Below, piece by piece: positions 1 to 11,100 of a stretch of DNA of 64,000 nt. Source of the DNA: Antennarius striatus. Lineage: Eukaryota; Chordata; Actinopteri; Lophiiformes; Antennariidae. The stretch covers positions 9,621,973-9,685,972 of the forward strand of contig NC_090789.1 in NCBI RefSeq assembly GCF_040054535.1, read 5' to 3'. Each line of letters begins with the position of its first letter. The first letter of the stretch is position 1. Under the pieces are notes generated by a model. That model saw only the letters and a list, made by a program, of their open reading frames with translations. It had not been told where the DNA came from and did no database searches. A program made the position numbers and the translations under genes.

Positions 1-77
1 TCAAGGGACAAAGACGGAGGAGAGCAGCAAGAGTGAGAATTTGTTAAAAGGATTACACAACTTGATTGCATGTGCAT

Positions 78-182
<105 letters not shown>

Positions 183-846
183 CTTTACCAGAGGTAGAAC
201 AGGATGATAGCCCTCTTTCTCATCTGAGGTGTTCGCATGAGATCCAGCTGTGAATTACTTTGCTTTTCTTCACCTTCACCTTTCTCAACCTGCAGTCAGA
301 ACAAAACCTTTAAAAGACAAAGATGCTGATATTCAGTGATACACTTTGTTAGCAAATCTATTGAAATGATGAAAATACATTTTACTAGTAAGCAAAAGTC
401 AAGACATATATGCATACATATTAGCTACTGCGATCTGTGGGCAGCAGAAATGGTAATTGCATCTCTGCTGTCTGTGCAGATTTACATGTAGGAGACAGTG
501 TTTTTATCAATTATTTAAATCTCTCAACATGCAGACAAACTCAACTGATTTGTTACTTTTGCAGAGAGACAATCGAGCCATTTGTCATCTTGATGCCAAA
601 CTAAACTGAACATTTTCACCTAATTATCAAAAAGATTTATGCCCACGGTAAGAACATGCACTTGGAACCAAGTTTGTTTTGGCTTCATTCTTTTCATGAG
701 TTTGTTAATGGTAATGAAAAATATAGAGGCGCACCATCTTTATCTTTTCACAAAACAATTAGTCCTTAACTGGTTACTCTCCAGAAAGCAGAAAAAAAGA
801 GAAAAATATGCACAAGAAACAGCAATAGAAAATGATGATGTCCTAC

Positions 847-3034
847 TTGTAGAGTAGGAGGTAAGACTCGACCATTAACAAGTGCTGCCTTACGGAGGAG
901 TGCTATGGCTTCTTCATGCCTGTCTTTGGCCAACAACCATCTGGCAGAATGAGGAAGCACCCTGAAAGGAGATGGAGAGAGCAACAGGATACAAGGAGAA
1001 AATAGAGAGGAAAAAAGTGGACCAAGAACCAGACATACGAGTAGTAGAGGAAAATCAGATTAGCACATGGGGATGGATATATTCACAGTTGATCTAATGT
1101 TCAAATGCAGAGTTCATTTCCCACCATATATAGAAGATGAGCAGGAAGCCCGGAGTTGATATAGCCAGCTGAAGCTTTCTCCAGTCCCTTATCAAATAAG
1201 CTATGCCTGCAAGCAGCATGTAGCCAAGACCAAATGCATAGTCTGTGATGATGCCAGCCAGCATGCGCTTCTTGGTGCATGTCCACTCAGTGCCTTTGAC
1301 AATACAGTGCAGGATTTGGAAGAAGGTAAGAAGGGAGGAGAGGAAAGGAAACGAGGACTAATGAAACTGTGGCTGTGAGTTGGAACTTTTAGGTAGTGGA
1401 AAGAGCAGTGAGGGTTTGTGATGGGATCGGGCAAAATAGCGCAAAAAAGCATGATACATTTAAAATACAATACCTGAGGCTTTAGGAAAATAATGACAGA
1501 TTAAATTGAATGAAATGTCTACAGTTTTCCTTGACAGATGCTCACTCTATATAAGAATAATTGTCTGAACCTCAACCTAAATGTTAGTGTTTTACGATGT
1601 GAGAAACATGCCTGCATGCATTTTTCCTTGCCTAATGAGAATTTACAAAAGATCTTGTAATATAATACTTCCCAAAATGCACAGCAGAGAGACAAAATTT
1701 GGAGGAAAATCTATCTTTACATATCTGATCCTCATTAGTCCTCATCCTTACATCTTATCTAACCTTTTCATTCAAAAAAAGGCAACAAATTTCCTGTCTA
1801 GAATATCATATAACACATAATGGCAAATGTAATTTGTGTGATTTCTCACTTATTGATTATTGCATTTTGTTCTGGATGTTACATCTCTTCACGCTTGCAA
1901 CTGAGTGCTAATGTGATGTGTGTTTTGTTATTACCAAGTACAAAGGCATTGATGATGACTCCAGATATGGTGCTGCCAACGATGAAGCGAAGAATCACGT
2001 AGATGGTGAAGTTTGGTGCAAAGGCCACGGCGACTCCGAACACGGTCTGAAGGGCGATGGAGAGGAGTAGGACGAAACGCCGGCCATACCTGGTCCAGAG
2101 AGAGCGGGTGTGGGTATTATCAAGCTTACTAAGAACATGCGAAGGTGGAAAACTGAAGGTGACAGGATGAGACTGGAGTATCACTCTGTGATGCACTGAA
2201 TATTTTATAATATCATGAAAAAGCACTCAGAGAACGCCTCCAGCAGAGGAAGTGGACTGTATATACTACAGAAAACCTTTCAAGCCTGGCTGACCACTCA
2301 AAGCCAGCCAACACCCATTCACACAAGATTGACAGAAGCCGCACTGTAAGTCCGTAGCATTAATATTTACCTCACGGTGAGGTCTCTGTGAGCACTACAA
2401 ATTTAAACATCATGGGCCAAGAGATCTGGAAATATTACTTCGATCTGAAACTATCAACTACCTAGAACTGTATTTACATATAACTTTATTTCTCCTACAG
2501 AGTCTGATCTAGTCTTTTTGTTGCATCTGGACAAATTTTAGTGTGACAGGGCTCCAGGCTGAGAGCCACAAAAACACCCACCTGTCAGCCATGGCTCCAA
2601 ACACCACAGACCCCACCAACAAGCCAAACATGTAGATAGACGGACCAAAACTGTTCAGTTCAGCTTTGTCGCAAACCAGGTCCCACTGGTAAAATAAATA
2701 AATAAATAAAGCAAAGAGGTTGGACAGGTCTGAGCGGAGAACACACACAGATCCATGGGAGGTCATTCCTGTTTTCAGTGGCATCATCACATTAACATCT
2801 TTCATCAACTTTATTGTGATCTTTATTGTGAGGAACTGATATGCTGTTTTGTTCCTTAATCCATGTTTCCTTGAAGACTGAATTATTTCACAGAATTATC
2901 CAAGGGTATTCCCAACAGCTCTGCTGGGCACACTCTCTTTAATTAACACTTATTAATACCCTCTGGGATATTGCAATTTTATTGCAAAATTGTAGTATTA
3001 GTGCAATTTTCCCTGGGATTAAGTAGCTATAAAG

Positions 3035-3120
<86 letters not shown>

Positions 3121-3752
3121 CACAACTAATTACACAACAGCTGATGGAATATTTGACAAGTTTGATTTTCACGAACACAAACTTCTGTTATTTAACAGTA
3201 TTGAAAGTTTATACTTGATAATGCCTAGTTTCAATCAGTTCCCATCCTCCTCCTCCTCATCATCATCATGAAGACTTCAGTGCCCCAAAATAAAACAGAT
3301 TAATTTATCTGACTGATCAATGCTTTCCACCTGTTTCCATGCAGGACATTTAACTCAACCTAACTTTTATAAACCAACTTTTTTCAGAGGTGCACATCAG
3401 CATCAAACTGTACCTCGGTGACCGTCGTGCTGTGGAAAGTCTCCGTGCTGTACACCCACCCGTGGGCGCAAGGGACGCGCTCAGACCGGTTGCCCTGCAG
3501 CAAGACATCGGAGGAGAAGCAGGAGGAATCCGAGAGACTGTAGTTCGGGTTAAGTTTACCTGGGAAGGAGGACCGATTCCCTGCTCCTGTACCGGGGCTC
3601 TCTCGGCATTGATAGGGCGGCGTGGCGCCTGTGAAAATGCTCACCATCATGTGGAAGGCGAGGAGAATCTGCGGTAGACAAATCCATACATACAGAATTT
3701 TCTGGTATTTGCCGAAACCACCGATGGCAGAGAGGATCTGGTCGAAATTCAT
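847..3752 (-). CDS. SLC22-family organic-ion transporter, 5' half (partial)
   Basis: Plasma-membrane major-facilitator carrier for organic anions, cations or carnitine-like solutes; the substrate cannot be told from sequence. Five minus-strand coding exons join in frame: 3752-3414, 2685-2582, 2089-1935, 1293-1125 and 961-847, all with GT/AG borders. Together they give 294 residues, about half of a usual ~550-residue SLC22 protein. Visible parts are a cytosolic start ([17 protein letters not shown]), TM1, a large extracellular loop with cysteines and several N-x-S sequons, then TEWDLVCD before TM2. The MFS loop DRYGRR is split between exons 2 and 3. TM3-TM6 follow, then the SARWLL motif. Exon lengths 104/155/169/115 look like the conserved SLC22 pattern. 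The start is the first ATG of the TM1 exon. Sequence ([16 protein letters not shown]) and the 3p22-like neighbourhood suggest an SLC22A13-like member, but this is inference. The last exons lie beyond base 1; positions 1-846 show no further exon. Confidence 0.85.
2965..3120 (+). repeat. LINE/SINE 3' tail ending in (TATC)n
   Basis: A short segment with the fish-type ending ccctgggattaa...taaagta runs directly into about 85 bp of TATC tetranucleotide repeat (3036-3120). This is the usual 3' end of L2-like LINE and SINE insertions in fish. It lies in intron 1 of the SLC22 gene. Confidence 0.65.
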
Positions 3753-3900
3753 TTTGAAAATTGGGTCTAAGCCAGCAGATCAGCCAGTGAGAAGGAGATA
3801 GAGGGGCTGGATGTAAACAACTATGAGACAATAAATCAGAGGCGGTGAAAAGCAGCGTTGTTGTTTTGGAGTAAATCAAGCGTGCGTAAAGGTCCAACTG
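3753..3900 (-). other. Probable 5' UTR/promoter of the SLC22 gene
   Basis: This stretch lies immediately upstream (minus strand) of the transporter ATG at 3752. No coding frame of the family continues into it. No clear TATA box or transcription start was identified, so this is placement by position only. Confidence 0.3.
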
Positions 3901-4466
3901 CAGCGTGTCGACTTGTCCTGTCTCCTGTGGTGTAATGTGAGAAACCTGCGTTCATCTCATCCCTCCGACACTTGTCATATTTCTTTGGTTAAAGATATCT
4001 ATTCTCTCCTTAACTTAAGATTCACTCAAGTCGACGATACGCTCCAGAATCTTGGCAGATGTTCAATCTCAAATGAAATCGCGTTATTTAGACGCATTAA
4101 AAAAAAAAAAGAATTTCGAAATGCATTCTTTCCGATACAAGAAAGTGTTGGTTTAGCTGTTTCTGACTGGAGAAACACAACCGCATAAATGGCATCTGGG
4201 GACGCGTGTATTATGTGTAGCATGTATCTATAGGGCAAGGCTATAACGTCATTAAAGCCAATAAGACGCGCTTCAATGCCAAGACAGCACCGACACTGTT
4301 ATCCTTACCTACAGGCAGACACATTTATTATTGCATTTCATAATGTCAGTCCTTAAGCATTAATGTAACTTACTGTTTATCATCATATATTCATAGTAAA
4401 CTGTGTTTTCTATAATGTGTACAACAAAAAGCTCGTGGCTGATCGAACAATGCCTACTGCCCTTTG

Positions 4467-4480
4467 CTGCCCCCTGCTGT
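4467..4480 (-). promoter_or_regulatory. CTCF-like core motif
   Basis: Read on the minus strand, this 14-mer matches the CTCF core consensus CCASYAGRKGGCRS at 13 of 14 positions. It lies between the divergently transcribed SLC22 and trak1 genes, a sensible place for an insulator. Motif match only. Confidence 0.3.
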
Positions 4481-4639
4481 CCAATAAGAGCTTTGCACCC
4501 GGACGCGGTTCCCGCAGGTAAAAGTGATTTTTTTGATTTTTGCAAAAACACTTTAATCTCATTCAAACATTTTGCAGTTTTACATTAGATGAAAGCATTT
4601 AAGTGCCTCAGAACATCTTTTCCAAACAAACTTCAATCA

Positions 4640-4680
4640 CATTTAACATTTAGAACATTTAGAACATTTAGAACATTTTA
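4640..4680. repeat. Short tandem repeat, 9-bp unit
   Basis: About four copies of aacatttag occur in tandem, the last one degenerate. Apart from this and the MITE downstream, 4490-6170 is AT-rich intergenic DNA with no gene that I can recognise. Confidence 0.75.
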
Positions 4681-5122
4681 CAATTTTTCATTAGATGAAA
4701 TTTCAAAAACACTAAACACTCAAAAACATTAAACACCAAGAAACAAAGGGAAATACAATATAAGAATTAGTGCATTATAACAGGAAGTTTGCAAAAGTGA
4801 GGTGGTCATCAACTAAAGTGTAAAAGTGAAGATACATAGAAGATACCTTGATTCAAGAAGATATTTACTTGTTTCTTATTGACTTTATCAGCTTGTATTT
4901 CTTGTGTTTAAGTAATTCCCTCACTATATAACTAAAAGAAAAATCAATATATATGTACGGTATATTAATTTACAAGGTCAGGCTAAACGTTCTTCAGGAG
5001 GTGAACGGTTGTTTCTGATCTATCTGATGAGGCCTATTTATGAACTCATATAAGATAATAACAGTCGTTAATAAGGTGGCAATTATATATGTGCAATAAC
5101 GCTGCACATGCACAACTTATAA

Positions 5123-5294
5123 TACAGTATTTTCCGCACAATGAGGCACACCTAAAAGCCTTTGATTTTCTCAAAAACCAACAGTGCGCCTTATAATCCA
5201 GTGTACCTTGTATATGAAAAAAGCTTTAAAATAGGCCATTCATTGAAGGTGCGCCTTATAGTCCAGTGTGCCTTATAGTGCGGAAAATACTGTA
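5123..5294. mobile_element. Tc1/mariner-type MITE
   Basis: A 172-bp element bounded by perfect 17-bp terminal inverted repeats at 5123-5139 and 5278-5294 (tacagtattttccgcac and its complement). The TA at each outer end fits the target duplication of Tc1/mariner elements. Inside are repeated gcgccttata(g/a)tcc motifs, characteristic of a very common fish MITE family whose ends read cagtattttccgcac. It has no coding capacity, so it would be non-autonomous. Confidence 0.9.
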
Positions 5295-6179
5295 CTCTGT
5301 AGTCCTCGGTCAACAAAACTTCATTTTATTTAGCCTAGTTTAGTCATAACTAGTAAAGTGGGAATCAACCGGTTACGATTCATGCGAATTTGTTTTCTTC
5401 TATTTGATTAGCATTCAATCAGATGAATATAATGATATTTAGGTCTAAAAACATACTGTACTCAGGATGGCTCTGTAAGATGTACATAAAATAGTGTAAC
5501 AGAATTTGATTAGTAAAAATTTTTGGAACTGCCTTATCGTGAGGAATTTTTTGTCAAACCATGTGCGGTAATTTGAGGCGATATTATTGTCTTAACCTTG
5601 GAAAAATGTCTTTTTCTAATCAAGTAACAGAGAGACTCATAAAAACCTCATTAATCTTATTGTTGCCGTGATAATAAATTTACATGTATGTTTGGTTCTT
5701 AATTTGCACTGAGTTCAGACACCTTGTGTACTCAACTCCAATCTCCTCAGAGGTACAGTATTGTTTGCCTCAGGAAGACAAAGTCAGCCCGAGTTCCACC
5801 GGATGTAAGGAGAAACAAAGTATTTCTTTCAAAGTAAAGGGGCAACAGAACATTCTTCATCCGTTTTTCCGCTTTCACGGGTCACGAGGGGTAAATGCAT
5901 CATATGCATTCATTTTGATAAATGTGAATCAATATCATATCATTGCACATAATGATATTTCATCAAGTGTAGGAAACAGAGCTCATTTACCATAGTGTTT
6001 GGTTAACTAATTCCACTTTGATAATTGTCATTATTCAGGAATTTAATTGAATAGATGATAATATAAGGACATCACAGTTTTGGTTGAAAATAATTACTAA
6101 TGATACAGTCAAGTTTGATTCGTTCATTTACATTAGAAAAAAGATTGAAACTAATAGTAAGAATAACACGTTATCGAGA

Positions 6180-6720
6180 CGCAGCATTAGACTTTTATTT
6201 TGAAGGCGGAGATCGGAAGTGTTCTTCTCGTCCTCCTGACAACCTCCTGCGCGCAGAGGGAGCCTCCACTGACAGTGGGAGACAAAACAGAGAACCACGG
6301 GTGATGGCTGGAGGAAAGGAGGACTGGACCGGGACAATAGCGACTTTGGAGGCTTAGGTGACCTTGATCTTCTAGATCTGAGACAAAGAGGAGCAGAGAA
6401 GCGCCCCGGCCTCCGTACGCACCGTTAAACCATTCCTACCTATCCGTCCGAGGGACGCTCATCGACATCTGATCACTTCCTCCCTGTGGGATTACTCATC
6501 CGGACCAGAAGCCCCGTTTGGATCTTTCTGACAGAGCCGCAGAGCATCATCCGCTGGGTGTGAGTAGGCCGCTGCTTCCGCGACACATGATTTCAAACGC
6601 GACGTTACGCATCGTGAGGTCAGCTGTTCATGTCAGCGGAGACGAACGACACACCAGACCTGCATCCATGACGCGGTGTGCTGATGTAGATGTGATGTAG
6701 CGACCCACACACCCTCCTAT
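6180..6720 (+). promoter_or_regulatory. CpG-rich probable trak1 promoter and 5' non-coding exon
   Basis: CpG-rich block in an otherwise AT-rich region, lying 2 kb upstream of the first recognisable trak1 coding sequence and on the correct side of it. A strong donor (gtgagt) at 6560-6565 would end a first exon at 6559. ATGs in the block, such as 6304, open only short frames, so the exon would be untranslated. The transcription start is not visible. Assignment to trak1 is inference from position and orientation. Confidence 0.5.
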
Positions 6721-6907
6721 TTACCCCCCATGAACGAACCCTGGCCTGTTCACTGCTGTCGCTGGGGGAGCGTGGTCAGCGTCACTATTTTACCCTGGAG
6801 AAGATTTTCCTGTCACTGCTTGCTTTTGTTTGTTTTTTTGTTGTTGTTGTTGTTGTTTTTAACAATTTCTATCCTCATTTCGTGACAATATAGCAAAAAA
6901 TAAATTT

Positions 6908-6925
6908 AAAAAAAAAAAAAAAAAA

Positions 6926-7002
<77 letters not shown>
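6908..7002. repeat. A-tract followed by (TA)n microsatellite
   Basis: About 22 A followed by about 70 bp of alternating TA. The A-tract may be the tail of an old retroposon on the plus strand. The region 7003-8100 shows no confident exon. Confidence 0.95.
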
Positions 7003-7006
<4 letters not shown>

Positions 7007-8141
7007 CTATCTTGACTTTGACCCCCGTGGGGTGTGGTCTGCAGGGACTTCAGACATAAAAATGCTGCTTTAAATAGCTACCTGACATCATCCCTCCTTA
7101 TATGGTAGTTCACAGCCAAATCAGGAGGAGCTTTTTACAAGTCCAGCTGGTTTGAGATATAACTTCAGGAGAGTGTATTTTGGATGGATGAATTTCAGTT
7201 TCATCCATCCAATAATACAGGTCGATTCTTGTCTTTCAAACTCCCACGAAGGTAAAAGTGTTCCAAGGTTGTGCTGCTGAGCTGCAGAGAGTCGAGCATG
7301 TGCAGAAGCATCTCACACATCAGTGAGGTCCTGCATGTTTGTAGCCATAGCTTTAAAATAAAACCTCAGACCCACTCGTCCATCAGTGGCGTGTTTTATT
7401 TGATGCTTTTAGAGGTGACCCAGTTATTCACAAAAGTGTCCTCAGACACACAGACACACATCTCTACTTTTTGTTTTAACTGTGCTAGCATCAACCAGGA
7501 GAGTCAGGTGATCGTGACCCCTGGTGTGTTTACAGCCTCTGGATCCAAACCAACACATGAACAAAAATGTGGACATGGGTGGAAACATAACCTACTGGGC
7601 AGAGGTAATAATTCTTTTAATAGGCCAATCAAAATAAAGTTTAAACAGGAAGTAGTTCTTTGCTTTTAAACTTTTAAACACATGAGGGTTCCACCATCAA
7701 GGAATGAGGCGCTGTTATGTGATTTTTCATGACATCATCGCGGCGACATGACTGTAGTGTGTGTGCTGTGACCGGAGGTGCATTGATGCAGTGATTGATT
7801 GGTGACAGTGGCGTTCCCTTCATCCTCCGTCTGCCCTCTAACTGGTTTGGCTCCAGTGATGTCTGCGTGATCGGACTGGTGTTCACTCAGTGCAGATGTA
7901 TTCTACAGACTCATCACTTAAATCTAAAGACTCAGTAGGGACAGAGGGAGGCACGTTTATTAGACTCTGGGTTATCGTTAGTATGCATGGCTCTGTAACG
8001 GTCGTCTCTGGCCTCCTTCCTCTCCAGTTTGCTGCACGTGCCTCAGGTGGACCTGCTGACCAGGTGGAGCTGTGGCTCCAGAACCCCATGGCCGCTTTAT
8101 TTCTTCACCACTGAGAGGTTGAGCCAAGCTGGCCTCCCCAG

Positions 8142-11100
8142 CCTCCCCACACGTGGACCCAGACCCGGATCCCCAGCTCGATCGGCAGCACGACCTCGAG
8201 GAGCAGTATGTGAGCGAAGAGCGGTCCGACACGGAGCAGGCGCCGCTCGACTGCAGGGACGCTGAGACCATCACAGGTTTGTCTGAGGAGAAGCTGGGAC
8301 GAAGTTGGTAATCGAATGACGGGAGTCATTTTATAGTGATGAAAACAAATAGTTTTAATGGTTATGACGTAAGCATCCATAGAGGTGGAAGAATATAAAA
8401 CTACTGAAAATAGTAAAGCAAATGTTCCCTGTGAGGAATCCGCCAGGGAAAATAGTTTACACTATGGGGAATTTAAATCTTTAAAATGTTGCTTTTCTTT
8501 ATTTTTGTTTTCAGTTGTTTATAAAAAAAACTGCTTGTATAAATATATATTTTGGTCCCATTGAAAAAGTTTTCAGTTTTTAGATGTGTAATGAGATGAT
8601 TCGTAAAGTTTTTCCTTTGGTGCTAAACATAAATACTGCACATTTCTTGACATTATTAAAGAAATTTCCTTTTTACATATTTGGTCATCTGCCTTTTGCA
8701 CAAGGCCTGACAGATGATCATATTATTATATTCTATTAACATTCTATTAATATTAATTAATATGAGAGTCACAGTGAAACAAACTACAAACTGTTGTGTA
8801 CTCAAATATACTGTACAGTATATGTCATAGTTTTAGCATGTATGGGACAACAGCTCCATTCACCGCTGCTAACATCTGCTGCATGTGGAACGTTTTAGTT
8901 CTACATGCGTGACAGCGTGAACACCTGCAGGCTGGCTGCGGTTGGCTCACGTTCCTCCCCCGTTGTGTCTGTGATGTTCAGATGTGTGCAACAGCACCGA
9001 CCTGCCAGAGTTTGAGATCATCAGCCTCCTGGAGGAGCAGCTGCCGGTGTACCGCCTGCGGGCCGACACCGTCTACGGCTACGACCATGACGACTGGCTG
9101 CACACGCCCCTGGTCGCCCCGGACACCAGGTTTGACCTGACCACCGAGCAAATTGAAGAGACGCTCAAATACTTCTGTAAGTCTCATCAGCACTGTTTGA
9201 TATACAGCAGATGGTTGTTTTGTGCCATTGATGCCCCACTGAAGCCTGCAGGAACCACATACAGTCAAATCATTTGAAATGAAATGAAAGAAACTTTATT
9301 TGACATTCAACATCTGACATCAGACATGATATATACTGGTAGTCTGCTGTATCTGAAAGTGAAGGATTTACCTTTATGGGCATACTTAATCCTTTGCATA
9401 GCCCTTCTATATCTATAGAAAAAACTAAGAACGTATTCTTTAGTCTATAACTTCAGGAAAACACTTCATTATTTTGTAATATGCTGAAAATTCAATATGA
9501 CTTGAAGGATGCGTATAGCAGCTATAGATATAATTGAATATAGTTTAGATTCCGTTTCTTTAGAGCACACACTTTATTTAGGGGTTGTGACTGTGTAATT
9601 TTATCTGACAGCGAGTTTGTGAGCTAGCTTGTTCCGATGCGGTCCATGTAATATCAATAAAGGCAGTGCTGCATGACAAGCTTTAACATTATTATATATT
9701 AGCAATCACTGAGTCTTTGAGTTGACCCAGAGCAAGTTAACTAAAGCGATTTCATTCATTTTTTTAGTTCTATTTTTTATTTATTTATTCATAGTTTGAA
9801 ACAGTAGGGGGCAAAAAATGGGAGCGGCTTACAGGATTTTGACTAACAAGATTGTGTCACAGTAAAAATGGATGCGGCACTTCACGTTGTGTATTTTCTT
9901 CATCACTGCCCATGGCAATCCATCTCATGAGTCACGCTGTTCAAACTGAAGATCTTGTTTGAGGATCTTTCTATGTTGAGTATGGGGTGTGGTGTGTGTC
10001 ATGGGTTGTGGCGGAAAACTTCCCACATGAGATCATGAAACCTAGAAAATGGTTTTGGGTGCAGTTATTTTTTACAGTAATACGTTGGTGGTACACTAGT
10101 TAGCACGTAGCACGTATCATCGGATGTGCGGGTTCTGTCATTAGAACACGTCGGTTCTGATTGGCTCAGCCAAGAAGTGGACAAGAAGAATGTGATGGAC
10201 AGATTAGTGAGGGACGAGTGTGGGCTGGATAGTGGTACTGTAAGGAGGACAAGAGAGGTAGTCTATGGCTAAAAAACAGAAAAAGATGTGTTTCATATGA
10301 TTTAATGAGATGCCGACTGTCTAACAACAACATTTAAATAACTTTTCTCCACCATAGTTTACTTAATGGCTGCAGTACATAACAAAGTTATATTTTCATG
10401 ATATCAGGACCTCTAGCATCAGTAAAACCAGGCTTGTGAAGCAGTCTGCGTGTTTATTGGTCCAAACTTAGACACATAAACCCCATAAAATTGACACGTA
10501 CAGTAAATCCCTGTAGTCCACTAATGCATCTGTGTGAGCCAGAGTTCAAACACTGGTCGCTCTCTTTATTTTCCTGGAGAAACTCAAACTTAATGAAACT
10601 ATTGAATTACTGTGTGCTGTCAGTAACAGTAACAGGATTACAGAGGTTTACCACAGCGTGCTCAATAACATTGTGTAGCGTGTTATTGATGAGAGCGCTG
10701 CAGTCAATGAAACTTTCACCTCAGGGCAACAAAACCAAATTCAGTGCGCCATGGAAAACAGCTTTCCCTGTTTGTCATCTGCTCGTGCAGTGCTATGTGC
10801 AGACAGAGTGGGACAGATGACAAAGACCTACCATGACATCGACGCTGTCACCCGTTTGCTGGAGGAGGTTAGTCTATATTTATCTACGCTATGAACGGAA
10901 ATAAAAAGCTGCTCTAAGATGCTTTTTTTTTCCTCTAACGCTTTCACTTTGTTCTCCTGTCTTCCCTCGTTCCTACTAATAGAAAGAGAGGGATTTGGAG
11001 CTGGCTGCCAGAATCGGTCAATCGCTCCTTAAGAAGAACAGAAATCTGACTGAGCAGAATGACTACCTGGAGGAACGAGTGGGTCAAATCACAGAAGAGG

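Noticed and set aside
3390..3897. Plus- and minus-strand frames overlapping SLC22 exon 1 in other frames
   Set aside because: They are shadows of the transporter exon, which matches the family clearly.
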